Source of the DNA: Niallia taxi | Lineage (GTDB): Bacteria; Bacillota; Bacilli; Bacillales; Cytobacillaceae | DNA length: 64,000 bases | Direction of reading: 5' to 3' | Assembly: GCF_004005475.1 (NCBI RefSeq) | Contig: NZ_RZTZ01000003.1 | Location: 395,325-459,324, forward strand | Part shown: in pieces, positions 9,400 to 19,259 of the stretch | How positions within the stretch are numbered: the stretch's first letter is position 1 | Layout: every line of letters starts with the position of its first letter | Translations under genes and position numbers: made by a program | The notes under the pieces: generated by a model | The model's database searches: none | What the model saw: only the letters and a program-made list of their open reading frames with translations | What the model was told of the DNA's origin: nothing

Positions 9400-9929
9400 T
9401 GTCTCCTGTATCTCAAATTAATTATTAACTCTCTTATGCTGTTATTATCAAAACTTCTCTATATGCTACCAACTATACCATGGAATTGGAAAAATTTTAA
9501 TATTGTTTTTTTCACACTGCTTCCCCTGTCCATTTCTAAAAAATTACAAGAAATTTTTAGCAGGAATTTTTTTTATTGTTATATAGCATTATTTTTCCTA
9601 TTTGCTGTTGTTATAAGGTTTAGCAAGCTATTACCATTCTAGTACACTATTGAAAAATAAGGAATACCTGTTCACGAAAACCCTTTCTTTATGTCTCCCC
9701 CACAAATACAATTGTATTTTCTAGATAAATTTATTATGATAGGTTAAGTTAAATGAACATTTATAGATATCAGCTTACAAGATGCAACTCATATACTGCA
9801 GGAAATGAAGTTTTTTTTAGGAGATAGATTTCACTCCGTCTTCATCATTTCGTTGCCGAATAACTACTGCATGAGCTTTTCTTACTTATAAAAAATACGG
9901 CTGCTTAATCGTGAAAGAGGGGAATATAC
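9400..9929 (+). promoter_or_regulatory. Non-coding region with structured leader before the permease
   Basis: No gene seen. From 9788 to 9875 two pairs of arms are nested: CTCAT/CTGCAG with CTGCATGAG, and GAAATGAAG with CTTCATCATTTC. This suggests a folded leader in the permease mRNA. I find no T-box sequence or recognisable riboswitch core. GAGGGG at about 9916 serves the start at 9930. Confidence 0.35.
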
Positions 9930-11318
9930 ATGTCAAATAATAAATTGTCACAAGGCTTGGAATCACGCCATATCCAAATGATTGCACTTGGCGGAACAAT
10001 CGGTGTCGGATTATTCCTTGGATCGTCCAAAACAATTGGCTGGACAGGACCTTCTGTCTTACTCGCATACGCCATTGCAGGAATTTTCGTCTTCTTTATC
10101 ATGCGTGCAATGGGAGAAATGCTCTATTTAGAGCCAAGCACAGGATCATTCGCAACATTCGGCCACAAATACATCCACCCACTAGCAGGCTATATGACTG
10201 CTTGGAGCAACTGGTTTCAGTGGGTAATCGTCGGAATGTCGGAAATTATCGCAGTCGGAGAATATATGAACTATTGGTTCCCTGACTTGCCAGCATGGAT
10301 TCCAGGCTTAATCGCGATGGCAATCCTTGGCGCTGCTAACTTAGTTTCAGTTAAATCCTTTGGCGAATTTGAATTTTGGTTCGCGATGATTAAAATAATT
10401 ACAATCGTCCTATTGATTGTGGCAGGCTTAGGTATTATCATCTTCGGATTTGGAAATGGTGGACAAGCTATCGGATTTTCCAATCTGTGGGCACACGGCG
10501 GCTTTTTCTCAGGTGGCTTCTCAGGATTTTTCTTTGCCCTTTCTCTTGTCATCGGTGCATATCAAGGGGTTGAATTAATTGGTATTACTGCTGGTGAAGC
10601 GAAGGATCCAAAGAAAACACTGACAAAGTCCATTAACAGCATTATCTGGCGTATTCTTATTTTCTATATTGGCGCAATCTTTGTTATTGTTACTGTTTAT
10701 CCATGGGATCAGCTTAGCTCTGTTGGAAGCCCATTTGTTGCGACATTCGCTAAAGTCGGCATCACAGCTGCTGCCGGTATCATCAACTTTGTTGTAATTA
10801 CAGCTGCCATGTCAGGCTGTAACAGCGGTATTTACAGTGCTGGCCGCATGCTGTACACATTAGCAATGAACAAGCAAGCTCCTGCGTTCTTTGGAAAACT
10901 GACATCAAACGGCGTACCATTGTTCAGTACAATCGGCGTTATGGTCGGCTTATTAGTCGGTGTTATCTTAAGCTATATAGCACCAGCAGACATCTTTGTT
11001 TATGTATATAGTGCAAGCGTACTGCCAGGAATGGTGCCATGGTTTATTATCTTAATCAGCCAAATCCGTTTCAGACAAGCAAACGCGGCTGCAATGAGCA
11101 ACCATCCATTTAAGATGCCATTCGCTCCGTTCACAAATTACGCATCGATTGCATTTTTATTATTCGTCCTTGTCGGCATGGGCTTCAACAAAGACACACA
11201 AGTTTCCCTTGTTGTCGGAATTATTTTCCTTATCTTAGTTGTCATCAGCTTCTTCGCTTTTGGCATCGGCAAGGAACGCCCAGAAAAACAAGACAGTACA
11301 ACAGCTGTGAAACGCTAA
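9930..11318 (+). CDS. Amino-acid permease, AAT family (APC superfamily)
   Basis: A 462-residue permease with twelve predicted helices. The APC/AAT signature is clear: [20 protein letters not shown] on helix 1 and the helix 6-8 motif [15 protein letters not shown]. It would import an amino acid by proton symport; relatives include B. subtilis AapA, YbgF and YtnA, and the exact substrate cannot be assigned. It is a single-gene unit between a long leader and a strong terminator. Confidence 0.88.
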   Translation: MSNNKLSQGLESRHIQMIALGGTIGVGLFLGSSKTIGWTGPSVLLAYAIAGIFVFFIMRAMGEMLYLEPSTGSFATFGHKYIHPLAGYMTAWSNWFQWVIVGMSEIIAVGEYMNYWFPDLPAWIPGLIAMAILGAANLVSVKSFGEFEFWFAMIKIITIVLLIVAGLGIIIFGFGNGGQAIGFSNLWAHGGFFSGGFSGFFFALSLVIGAYQGVELIGITAGEAKDPKKTLTKSINSIIWRILIFYIGAIFVIVTVYPWDQLSSVGSPFVATFAKVGITAAAGIINFVVITAAMSGCNSGIYSAGRMLYTLAMNKQAPAFFGKLTSNGVPLFSTIGVMVGLLVGVILSYIAPADIFVYVYSASVLPGMVPWFIILISQIRFRQANAAAMSNHPFKMPFAPFTNYASIAFLLFVLVGMGFNKDTQVSLVVGIIFLILVVISFFAFGIGKERPEKQDSTTAVKR

Positions 11319-11330
11319 ATATAAAAAGAG

Positions 11331-11378
11331 CAGCACTCCTTGTTGGTGGATATAACCAAAAAGGAGTGCTGTTTTTTT
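11331..11378 (+). terminator. Terminator of the permease gene
   Basis: An eleven-base perfect stem (CAGCACTCCTT with AAGGAGTGCTG) followed by seven Ts. Confidence 0.9.
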
Positions 11379-11511
11379 GAGATTACAGGACCTAGGTGGA
11401 ATAAAAATAAAATATTTCCTGCCTAGCCACGAACAATAATAATTTCATCTTCCTTTAAACCTTTAGTCTTTTAGAATATATGTAAAGTATTCCTTTAAAG
11501 TGAGGTCGTTT

Positions 11512-11586
11512 CATTGCGCTGTCACCTGCGGGGTCTCATCCTATCCTCTATTTCCCGCAACAGTCGAGTGGCCTCCGTTCCATTCC
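11512..11586. repeat. Degenerate Bacillus-type GC-rich intergenic repeat
   Basis: A 75-base GC-rich patch in AT-rich surroundings. On the minus strand it contains GGAATGGAACGGAGGCC, then TTGCGGGAA, then GATGAGACCCCGCAGG. This resembles a family of intergenic repeats found widely in Bacillaceae, built on CTCCTGCGGGA and GAGACCCCGCAGG. The remaining bases from 11379 to 11684 hold nothing I can identify. Confidence 0.5.
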
Positions 11587-11684
11587 AGAAAAATACCAAA
11601 TTAAAAAACAAACTATTTATCGATAGCTGCTAATTAGTTTAGTATTAACCTAGACTTAACTACACATATCCTAACTACACTCTT

Positions 11685-12023
11685 TCATTGGTTTGATTTT
11701 TTCTGACCTATACAACAGGCAAGAGTCAGGAAAATGTATGGGTATGTTAATAGAATTAGCTCTAAAAACCCCATACTTCGAAAAATATGGCCTTCTCTTG
11801 GGTCTGTATCATAATAATAACCATTGCCAACCATATAGATGCCGACAAGCAAATAGGTGATTAATGATATTGCCAGCAAGCAATAGCCGATTTTAGTGAA
11901 TTTTACATTTACAGCAGAATATAAAAATAGTAAAAAATAGAGTAATCCTGACAATAATAACAATACAGCCACATAAAAAGGTTCATAGAAGTAATCACTA
12001 ACACTTCCAGGAAAATCCACCAC
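11685..12023 (-). CDS. Hypothetical membrane protein (four helices)
   Basis: A 112-residue protein with four hydrophobic segments (about residues 16-36, 44-64, 82-105 plus a short intervening one) and a Lys-rich tail. I do not recognise the family. A GGAGAGG-like site precedes the start. It stands alone. Confidence 0.55.
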   Translation of the reverse strand: MVDFPGSVSDYFYEPFYVAVLLLLSGLLYFLLFLYSAVNVKFTKIGYCLLAISLITYLLVGIYMVGNGYYYDTDPREGHIFRSMGFLELILLTYPYIFLTLACCIGQKKSNQ

Positions 12024-12159
12024 GATTACACACCTCTCCTTTCTTTTTTTGGAATTCTTGCTAGTACTCTCACCCTCCTGTTAGTTCACAAAATGGTCAT
12101 GAAAAATAGGCTATTCACATTAAAAACCACATAGTAATATTTCTCTAATAAACATAAAA

Positions 12160-12197
12160 AAAAGACTCACTTTTGTTTTGGAAACAACAGTAAGTCC
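12160..12197 (-). terminator. Terminator of the first EPS cluster
   Basis: On the minus strand GACTTACT pairs with AGTGAGTC (one mismatch) and eight Ts follow. It lies just beyond the stop of the GT2 gene. Confidence 0.65.
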
Positions 12198-12212
12198 TGT
12201 TTTGATTAATCT

Positions 12213-13541
12213 CTAGCTTTTCTGCATAACTGCACTTCGGCCAAATTTACGAAGTCGGGACAAGCCTCTCATCACGAAAAATTTCATCGCATCATATTTT
12301 AGCTTGTTATAAATAGTTGGACAGTTTTCCTTCGTCCAAGTAAACATAGCATTATAATCACTTTTGTTTTTTGCAGAGTATTTTAAGTAGTACATGATGG
12401 TGACATACACACTGCTTCCAAACCATGCTTCCACTGCTTCACCATCATAGTTAAAGCGATTTACAGCCATATTTTTTATCATTAGCTTCTCTCTTAAATT
12501 CTCAATAATAAAATCACTTTTCAGGTTAAAGGTGATGTTATTGCCGTGGATTCTATAAACACCAGCAATCGTATCAATAAATCCGGCATCGCCAACGAGT
12601 AATGACCTTAAATAGATGGCTGAATCATTCACCATTTTCATGTTTAAAATATCCATCTCTATTAACGCCTTGCGCTTAAAGACCGTTGTTAAGGTGGAGG
12701 CTGGCTTTGGGTAGCCTTTTTTCTGAAAGTTAATGAAGTAATCATATTTTTTTACAACATTGCTTAGCTTCAAATCGGAAAGAGCTAATTCACTCGCTCC
12801 CGTTTTTTCCATAAACACATTCGCTGCCACAAACGACACTTGCGGATTTTTCTCATGAAAATCGACTGCTCTGCTTATATAATTTGTATCAATGAGATAA
12901 TCATCATCGTCCAAAAACAGAATATACTCACCATCTCCATGTGTCACAAAGGCTTTTAAGCGATTCGTCCCAGGTCCTTCATTCTTGTCATTTCTGATAT
13001 AAATGACATTTGCAGCGTCAGCGTATTTTCGCTCCATTAACGAATGCGTTCCGTCTTTTGAGTTATCATCTATCACGATTAGTTCGATATTCGGATAATC
13101 CTGCTGCAATATACTATCAATGACTTGCTCTAAATATCTTTCTCTATTATAGGTTGTGATGATTACATTCACTTTAGGAGTCTTGTCAGTGTCAGGGAAC
13201 GTAATTCGCTGATTAAGAGAGCCTTCATTAAAAGCGTTTAAATGGGTTATCTGGTTGAGTAATTGTTGAGCATCCTTCCGCTCCATAAAAAATTGTGCTT
13301 CTACATAGAATTGAAAAACCTCTGCAGACTGCTTTCCTTTTAAAAGAGCGGATATTACCCGAATAAAATTCTCCAGATAATGCTTTTGTGAAGAAGTGCG
13401 GTTACTGATTAATTTCCCCGTTAGAAACCCTTCAAGATCAGTTGCACTATCTATTTCACTCATTTCGCTAAAATGAGTTTGAAAACAGGTATTAATCAAA
13501 ACTCCCGCTTGTTTTAATTCATGCTCTAAATCCATATTCAT
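12213..13541 (-). CDS. GT2-family glycosyltransferase with N-terminal extension
   Basis: A 442-residue protein. Residues 1-120 are a helical extension with no recognised family; about 122-340 is a GT-A glycosyltransferase domain starting KVNVIITTYNRERYLEQVI, with IDDNSKDGT and the metal-binding cluster FLDDDDY. It should transfer a sugar from a nucleotide donor to a growing polysaccharide on the inner membrane face. It is the last gene of a four-gene minus-strand unit, nine bases after the flippase. Confidence 0.82.
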   Translation of the reverse strand: MNMDLEHELKQAGVLINTCFQTHFSEMSEIDSATDLEGFLTGKLISNRTSSQKHYLENFIRVISALLKGKQSAEVFQFYVEAQFFMERKDAQQLLNQITHLNAFNEGSLNQRITFPDTDKTPKVNVIITTYNRERYLEQVIDSILQQDYPNIELIVIDDNSKDGTHSLMERKYADAANVIYIRNDKNEGPGTNRLKAFVTHGDGEYILFLDDDDYLIDTNYISRAVDFHEKNPQVSFVAANVFMEKTGASELALSDLKLSNVVKKYDYFINFQKKGYPKPASTLTTVFKRKALIEMDILNMKMVNDSAIYLRSLLVGDAGFIDTIAGVYRIHGNNITFNLKSDFIIENLREKLMIKNMAVNRFNYDGEAVEAWFGSSVYVTIMYYLKYSAKNKSDYNAMFTWTKENCPTIYNKLKYDAMKFFVMRGLSRLRKFGRSAVMQKS

Positions 13542-13550
13542 CCCCCTCTC

Positions 13551-15077
13551 TTATGTTGAAATAGCCTTTTTCCGCTTCTGTTTCTGAACCACTTTAACAA
13601 TAATATCTTTCGTGTAGTGATAAACCTCTCTGTCGAGGAGTGCGTTAACAACGACAAAAATAACTGCTGAAATGGCTAGAACTAAAATAGCACTCATTAT
13701 CGTAGTTACATAAGAAGTCGGATAAATATTAACTGTTTTTGCCGCTGCTACAATCAGTGAAAATATGACAATATTTGTGAGCCATCTTCTTAACGTCATC
13801 CACGCGTTTCGTTCGAGTATTTTTTTATTTGCATATAAAACGATATCGATTGATCGATAGAGCAGTGCTGCAATCGTGCCAAGCAATACACCATATATGC
13901 CAAGGAACTGAACGAGAGTAATAGAGAAAACAAGGTTAATAATACATTCCAATATGGCACGGTTTTGCGTCTTTTTAAAATGGCCTGCAATATTTATAAC
14001 ATTATTAGAGGTCGCTCGCGCATTCACTAATAATTTAATGATGACAAATAATGTTGGAATCCAAAAATCTATATAGTTTATATCCTTAATGCCGCTAGTA
14101 TACAGCTCCATAAAAGGTAAAATGAAGATGTACGCCACCGTGAATAACGAGAACACAAAGGACATGAAGAAGACCTCGTACGCATTGTACAAGCTTATGA
14201 ACTTCTCCTTGCCTTCATGAAATGTTTGTCCAAGGGCAAATGTGACACTGCTATTAACTGTACTGATTACTTTATCAAGAACAGAAAAAAGCATATTGTA
14301 CAGCACGTATACACTAACAACCTTCAGATTCGTAAAGATAGTAAGAATGAGAACATCGGTATTGTTAAAGATTAAATAAGAAATTTGGTGAACCATCACT
14401 GATTTTTTTTGTGAAATGGCATCAAAGTTAGGCTTAACCTTTAAATCTAACCATTTATAATTTCTCTTCATATAAATTTGATAAATGATAATTTGTACAA
14501 TCATTAATACAAAATGTGTCGTTTGAATTGCGATAATATTATAGCCTTTAAGGATAAAGATAATCTTAAGACCACTTATGACGATATTTATCAGCGTTGT
14601 GATGGAGGTATCTATATAGCTTTTTCCTTCTGCAACTAAGAAGACTTTAAAGGTCCCTTGGAAATAGAAGTTAATAGCTCCTCCCATCCCCGTAACGAGA
14701 ATGACGAACATGATGGTCATTTTATCAATCGATGAATCAATAAAAAGCGGATAGATAACCGACAGTAGAATGATACAGATAAAATAGTAAATCCCTGTTT
14801 TCTTGTAGTAGCTTGAAGTAGCAGAAAGAATAGAATTGATATTTTCTTTACTGCTGCCTGCCACATGCTTATATAATGCTTGTAATGAGGCGGCCCCAAC
14901 TCCTGCTTCTAGAAGAGACATATAAATAATAATTTGCCCGATGGAGGATAATAACCCATTCACCTCAGAACCAAAATTCACTAAAAGTAAACGAGGGATT
15001 AAGATACCTAATGCGATTATTAATCCTTGGCTAATCAATCCAAAGGCTAAATTTATTAAACTTCTTTTCGCTTTCAT
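13551..15077 (-). CDS. Polysaccharide flippase (Wzx/MATE-like)
   Basis: A 508-residue protein with about 12-14 hydrophobic helices and the MVF/PST-type N-terminus (LINLAFGLISQGLIIALGIL). The family moves undecaprenyl-linked repeat units across the membrane. The C-terminus is Lys/Arg-rich. It lies 12 bases downstream of the pyruvyl transferase and 9 bases upstream of the GT2 gene. A second flippase occurs in the larger EPS operon (39630). Confidence 0.85.
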   Translation of the reverse strand: MKAKRSLINLAFGLISQGLIIALGILIPRLLLVNFGSEVNGLLSSIGQIIIYMSLLEAGVGAASLQALYKHVAGSSKENINSILSATSSYYKKTGIYYFICIILLSVIYPLFIDSSIDKMTIMFVILVTGMGGAINFYFQGTFKVFLVAEGKSYIDTSITTLINIVISGLKIIFILKGYNIIAIQTTHFVLMIVQIIIYQIYMKRNYKWLDLKVKPNFDAISQKKSVMVHQISYLIFNNTDVLILTIFTNLKVVSVYVLYNMLFSVLDKVISTVNSSVTFALGQTFHEGKEKFISLYNAYEVFFMSFVFSLFTVAYIFILPFMELYTSGIKDINYIDFWIPTLFVIIKLLVNARATSNNVINIAGHFKKTQNRAILECIINLVFSITLVQFLGIYGVLLGTIAALLYRSIDIVLYANKKILERNAWMTLRRWLTNIVIFSLIVAAAKTVNIYPTSYVTTIMSAILVLAISAVIFVVVNALLDREVYHYTKDIIVKVVQKQKRKKAIST

Positions 15078-15089
15078 ACTGACTCCTTT

Positions 15090-16178
15090 TTATTTCCAGT
15101 CATTCACTAAGTATTTATCAAGCTGTAGAAACTGTTGGTTGGAATCCTTGATAATATGCTGCATATCGAGCTCTTTATATTCCAAATGATCCAATTCCGA
15201 AATATCAAGCTTGGCTATATCCTTGATTTCACAATACTTCCCTTGAAAATTAATGTCGTGCAAAACATTGGTCATTTTTTTACTGTATATGATTGGAAAA
15301 ACCTTTTTATTAAATAAAAAGCCAAGAATCATGGAGTGAAATCTTGTAGCATACATTATTTCCACTTTATTCAGTTCCGCTAATGCCGAGGCTAAATTGT
15401 TTTCATAAGGAACTACTTTCACTTTAGACTTATAATTAGTGTCTAGTAACTGCAGCAATTCAGCTATCGCTTTTTCATCGCCTTCATATTTACAAAAGGA
15501 GAATAATGCTACTTGATAGTTTTTGTTGAGATAGTGCTCACAAACCTCCTTCATCTTCTGTAAATAAGCCGCTTTAAATGGCGCTAAATTTTCTCTGTTA
15601 CTCACATCTATCAAGGAGATACCAACCGTTTTCTCAGACGCTTCCTCTCCGTGATACTCCAAATTAAACACGACATCTTGAGCTAAGCGGACACTTGGCA
15701 GCTCCTTAAACAGCTCATATGATTGCTTATCTCTAAAACAAACATCGTCGTATCTCGAGAAGATGCTTTGATAGCTTTCGTAAAACTGTGTTTCTTCAAA
15801 TGGTCCAAAATTACACCCTAGCAAAAAATTAGGCTTACTATTGATTATTTTTCCTTTATCCTTGTTTATCTTTGTTTTCCAATTCTTATTTTCGATAAAA
15901 AGAGAGCCACCGATACATACATGTGCATCCATAAATAAACCAATCACTGTTCTAACTAACGACTTGCTGAAAAGCTTATTGGGAATTTTATCGATCAGCT
16001 TAAATAGCGTATTCGGATAAATGACATGTAAGTTTTTTATGTCAGTAAAAGCCTGAAGCTTTGCTTTATTTTCATAAATATAAAATTGAGCTTGAGGGTA
16101 TCTTTCACATAAGATTTTAACGAACAAATCATCTCCTAAGTTATTGTTTAAATATGCTGATATTAAAACCTTTTTCAA
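15090..16178 (-). CDS. Polysaccharide pyruvyl transferase family protein
   Basis: A 362-residue protein with the family N-terminus MKKVLISAYLNNNLGDDLF and the C-terminal region YATRFHSMILGFLFNKKVFPI typical of CsaB/EpsO-like enzymes. It would add a ketal-linked pyruvate from phosphoenolpyruvate to a sugar, giving the polymer negative charge. It is clearly paralogous to the gene at 40949: both share NNLGDD/KNFGDD and the ending region with IYSKK and T-NVL/NIL. Confidence 0.82.
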   Translation of the reverse strand: MKKVLISAYLNNNLGDDLFVKILCERYPQAQFYIYENKAKLQAFTDIKNLHVIYPNTLFKLIDKIPNKLFSKSLVRTVIGLFMDAHVCIGGSLFIENKNWKTKINKDKGKIINSKPNFLLGCNFGPFEETQFYESYQSIFSRYDDVCFRDKQSYELFKELPSVRLAQDVVFNLEYHGEEASEKTVGISLIDVSNRENLAPFKAAYLQKMKEVCEHYLNKNYQVALFSFCKYEGDEKAIAELLQLLDTNYKSKVKVVPYENNLASALAELNKVEIMYATRFHSMILGFLFNKKVFPIIYSKKMTNVLHDINFQGKYCEIKDIAKLDISELDHLEYKELDMQHIIKDSNQQFLQLDKYLVNDWK

Positions 16179-16208
16179 AGAAGCACCTCATTTTTTCAGT
16201 TTTCCACC

Positions 16209-17186
16209 TTACATACTCTTCTTTTTCATTTGCTTCGGATACTTCAATAACATATCTCCTAACAGAAACTGCCCCTTCAAGTACTGATGGATAACGACTC
16301 TTTTCATTATTTTCTTCATGCCTTTATTATTATGCTTCACAGCATTCCTCCATTTTGGAAAGTAGCGATCCATCGTGCTTCTTATACTACGGGATATTTC
16401 CAGCCTTACCGACATATCCTCCACATACATGAGCTTAAATAATAGTCCATTTAATAGATGATCGATAAACAATTGCTCAACCTTGTTTATATTTTTATTA
16501 AGCTTCCCTTGAGTTTCTAATTCCCGATAAACATTTTCAACCATATGAATCTTATCTTTCAGTTTTAAAGGGTTTATCGTGTTTGTCTGTGAGGAATTCC
16601 TTGAAACGTCATAATAGTAGAGTGCTTTATCGATTTTCACTACATTATTAGCGTTCGCCACTACCACTGGTATGATGCCGAGATCCTCATACCAATAGCC
16701 CTCAGGAAAACGATGATTCTCCCATAGCTTTCTGCTATAAAGCTTGTTCCAGGGTGCTGTTGTGCTGCTATGCAGCTCTTTGCCAAGGTGGACATGCTCA
16801 TTTTGACCTTGTTTATTATGCTTGTAATAGTCAAACACAACTAAATCACAAGGCTGACTGTTTACGGCATCAACACAAGCTTGAACAGCATTGCTGTCCA
16901 TAAAATCGTCACTGTCGACAAACATGAAATAATCACCTTTGGCCACACTCATCCCAAGATTGCGGGCACTTGCCTGCCCGCCATTTTCTTTATGTAAAAT
17001 ATGTATTCGATTGTCCTCTTTCCCAAGCCCCTCTAACATACGGAAGGAGTTATCTGTTGAGCCGTCATTTACCGCGATTATTTCGATATTTCGGTATGAC
17101 TGGCTACTAATAGAAGTAAAGCATCTTGCCATATATGCCTCCACATTATAAATCGGTACGATAATGCTTATTAACGGATTAGTCAT
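16209..17186 (-). CDS. GT2-family glycosyltransferase
   Basis: A 325-residue GT-A enzyme: ISIIVPIYNVEAYMARCF at the N-terminus, VNDGSTDNS, GGQASARNLG and the metal site MFVDSDDF. The segment WYEDLGIIPVV near residue 170 is shared with the paralogue at 45003. It is the first gene of the 12-17 kb EPS unit. A TATAAT-like box lies at 17300-17305 on the minus strand. No initiating transferase or polymerase is in this unit, so it probably adds to a polymer made elsewhere. Confidence 0.85.
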   Translation of the reverse strand: MTNPLISIIVPIYNVEAYMARCFTSISSQSYRNIEIIAVNDGSTDNSFRMLEGLGKEDNRIHILHKENGGQASARNLGMSVAKGDYFMFVDSDDFMDSNAVQACVDAVNSQPCDLVVFDYYKHNKQGQNEHVHLGKELHSSTTAPWNKLYSRKLWENHRFPEGYWYEDLGIIPVVVANANNVVKIDKALYYYDVSRNSSQTNTINPLKLKDKIHMVENVYRELETQGKLNKNINKVEQLFIDHLLNGLLFKLMYVEDMSVRLEISRSIRSTMDRYFPKWRNAVKHNNKGMKKIMKRVVIHQYLKGQFLLGDMLLKYPKQMKKKSM

Positions 17187-17517
17187 GTATTGTTTTAACC
17201 TCCACTAGCTTGTACATTCTCGTCCAGTTTGCAGCGTTTCTTTGCCGTCTAGCAGAATTTTTCTTTCATTAGAAAGCACTACTTGTTGATTACCAATCTA
17301 TTATACAAACAATTATAAAAGCAAAAACGGAAATGGAATTTTTTTAGTATAAACAACATAATTCTTTACACTAAATTAAAAATTCTCCTGTTGCTTTTAA
17401 TGTTTTTCCTGCTCTTGTCCACATAACCATAATATCTACTTAAAAGGCAGCATAGAAATTTACACAGGCTTTGCAGTGCATCTACTTTTCAGATATGGGT
17501 TTAAAATTTTCCACAGC
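17187..17517. other. Intergenic region
   Basis: AT-rich sequence between divergent units. Apart from the possible minus-strand -10 box (17300-17305) I see no gene or structured RNA. Confidence 0.3.
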
Positions 17518-17559
17518 GTCTATATATATAGTACAAACTTTTAAAGGAGGCTGTCCGAA
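17518..17559 (+). promoter_or_regulatory. Leader shared with the gene at 7936 (copy B)
   Basis: Matches copy A (7894-7935) over its whole 42-base length without gaps; AGGAGG is at the same spacing from the ATG. Confidence 0.6.
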
Positions 17560-17688
17560 ATGGTTAAACCTAATGATTTAAAAGACAAAACAGTGGACCG
17601 TCCACTTGATGAAAAGAAAGTCGAAGAACAAGTGAAGAATGTGAAAGAAGATCAAAAAGAATCTGATGAGCAAAAGGATAACGAATAA
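17560..17688 (+). CDS. Small acidic charged protein (42 aa)
   Basis: ATG with AGGAGG ten bases upstream; a strong terminator follows. The product (begins MVKPNDLKDKTVDRPLDEKK, ends DEQKDNE) is Lys/Glu/Asp-rich and probably one helix or disordered. It has no clear sequence identity to the 45-residue product at 7936 beyond composition, yet both have the same leader, so they are probably expressed under the same condition. Function unknown. Confidence 0.65.
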   Translation: MVKPNDLKDKTVDRPLDEKKVEEQVKNVKEDQKESDEQKDNE

Positions 17689-17692
17689 AAAA

Positions 17693-17719
17693 TAAGCCTC
17701 CAAAGCTTGGAGGCTTACT
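17693..17719. terminator. Bidirectional terminator
   Basis: TAAGCCTCCAA pairs with TTGGAGGCTTA across a three-base loop; it sits between the convergent genes at 17560 and 17726. Confidence 0.85.
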
Positions 17720-17725
17720 TCTTGT

Positions 17726-18577
17726 TTAACCAAAAATCTCGCTGTCGTTTTGGTCGATATTCAATGCAGAGAACATATAGGCTTGACCAAAGGCTGGGTT
17801 GTATTCCTGCTTTTCTGTCAGCTTCTTCAGATGTTTACCAATGGAATATTTCGTTTCACTTGAAATAAACCCAAACGGTAATTCTGCTGCTCTTCCGAAA
17901 TAGATGGATGACTGCTTGCCGCTGCTTAAGGCTATTCTTTTACTGTTCAGCAAATACGGACGATCCATTTGTGTCGTATAGACTGTTTCCCAGTCATTAA
18001 TTGTTTCAAAACGGATTTTGGAAAGATGCTCCCCTGCAACGGACAGAAGAATAACATCTGGCTCCAAATAATCAATAAGCTTGTGCCAAAGCTGGACACT
18101 GTCAGCCTCTAGCTTGCGTTGCTCTTCTTTACTGAGCGTTTCCCAAGTTTGAGTAGTCGCAAGGGACGAACAAATATCTGTATGAATGGCCGTATTTTCC
18201 ATGCTTCCATAGAAGCTGGCATTAAGGCCGTTCAATAACGGCTCATAGGCTGGATCAAACCATTCTTTATAAGGCTTATCTTGGAAGTATTTGTTTAGGG
18301 CAGCCAAATATTGCTGATTGAAATCATAGTATTGGTCTTTTTTCATTGACTGAAAGCGTAGGAAAGGGTCAGGGTCAGGGAATTCCTTCTTGGAAGGATT
18401 CAAACCGACTGTAACAATACGGATCGGGGAATCAAAATATTTTTTGATATTGCCAAAATACAAAATAGGCATAGAAGTTTTTACAACATAGGATAAATCT
18501 TTTTTCAGTTCGTAGTTTTCTAAACATTCTTTAGCTAGACTGGTTAGTTTTGCTGATTGAATAACAATAAAAATCAC
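17726..18577 (-). CDS. Uncharacterised protein, possibly uracil-DNA-glycosylase fold
   Basis: A 283-residue cytosolic protein. The segment RIVTVGLNPSKKEFP near residue 55 resembles motif 1 of the uracil-DNA-glycosylase superfamily, and VILLSVAGEHL in the middle fits a Rossmann-like strand. I cannot place a clear motif 2, so the assignment is tentative and enzymatic activity is not implied. The start is uncertain: GTG at 18577 overlaps the AGGGTGA that would act as its binding site, so the real start may lie a few codons later. Confidence 0.5.
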   Translation of the reverse strand: MIFIVIQSAKLTSLAKECLENYELKKDLSYVVKTSMPILYFGNIKKYFDSPIRIVTVGLNPSKKEFPDPDPFLRFQSMKKDQYYDFNQQYLAALNKYFQDKPYKEWFDPAYEPLLNGLNASFYGSMENTAIHTDICSSLATTQTWETLSKEEQRKLEADSVQLWHKLIDYLEPDVILLSVAGEHLSKIRFETINDWETVYTTQMDRPYLLNSKRIALSSGKQSSIYFGRAAELPFGFISSETKYSIGKHLKKLTEKQEYNPAFGQAYMFSALNIDQNDSEIFG

Positions 18578-18757
18578 CCTTTCAAGAATTTAAAAAAAGT
18601 ATTGCTCTCCTAAATATTTCGACCTCTATTTCTTTTTTCCCTTCCAAAAAACTCTCCACTTACAAACTTTTTTTAAAGAATGATGCGAAATGCCGAAGAC
18701 GTACATGTCGAAACGTGCCATAATGAGATTTCCATTAGAAAATGTGCGTTCAAGTTT

Positions 18758-18849
18758 TTTCCACAAACTATTTACTATTAATGTAAAATCACTAACTCCC
18801 GGTTGTGGAAACGCCTTCTTTTTTAATGGATAATAATGCTAAAAGAAGG
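18758..18849. promoter_or_regulatory. Two inverted repeats before the XRE remnant
   Basis: TTTCCACAA (18758-18766) pairs with TTGTGGAAA (18803-18811), and CCTTCTTTT (18814-18822) pairs with AAAAGAAGG (18841-18849). The second pair overlaps the ribosome binding site of the XRE frame. They may be operators or hairpins; no binding protein is known. Confidence 0.4.
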
Positions 18850-18855
18850 TTTGAC

Positions 18856-19100
18856 ATGTTAATGAGAAATTTTTTGCGAGTTCATTAGGAAAACAAATCC
18901 GCTATGCGAGAATGAAAAGGGGCTTATCCCTTGAAGGGCTTGCAGAACGGACAAGCATGAGCCCAAATTTCATCGGCAGAATCGAACGAGGTACATCTAT
19001 CCCAAAATCCTTTACATTATATAAGCTATGCAAGGAACTCGGCATCAATCCTAGTTTTCTTTTCATACAGGCAGAAAAGGAGTACAAGGAACAGTTTTAG
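18856..19100 (+). pseudogene. XRE-family HTH regulator broken by a one-base frameshift
   Basis: An ATG at 18856 with AGAAGG six bases upstream reads MLMRNF and stops after a run of six Ts (18870-18875). One more T would join it to FASSLGKQIRYARMKRGLSL and the complete helix-turn-helix that follows (LAERTSMSPNFIGRIERGTS) to the stop at 19100. The restored product would be about 82 residues, usual for a single-domain XRE regulator. Without the repair only a truncated frame from 18912, with no binding site, remains. This may be a true mutation, a phase-variable tract or a sequencing error. Confidence 0.6.
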
Positions 19101-19259
19101 TCTTTTCGAGCTTCCTTTCCCCTTTAAATCCTCTCCAATCCTGTATTTTTTACTTTATCCAAGAAATACAAGAGAATACCTTCCGCAAAAAATTTTTCTC
19201 TTTCTTAGAGCTTGCTGCATACAAACCTCCCTTTTATCCCAAATAAGGAGTGTATGGCT

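Noticed and set aside
9355..9642. 95-aa plus-strand frame
   Set aside because: AT-rich hydrophobic frame overlapping the kinase start, with no binding site or recognisable motif.
9780..9929. T-box riboswitch before the permease
   Set aside because: The conserved T-box sequence (AGGGTGGNACCGCG-like) is absent.
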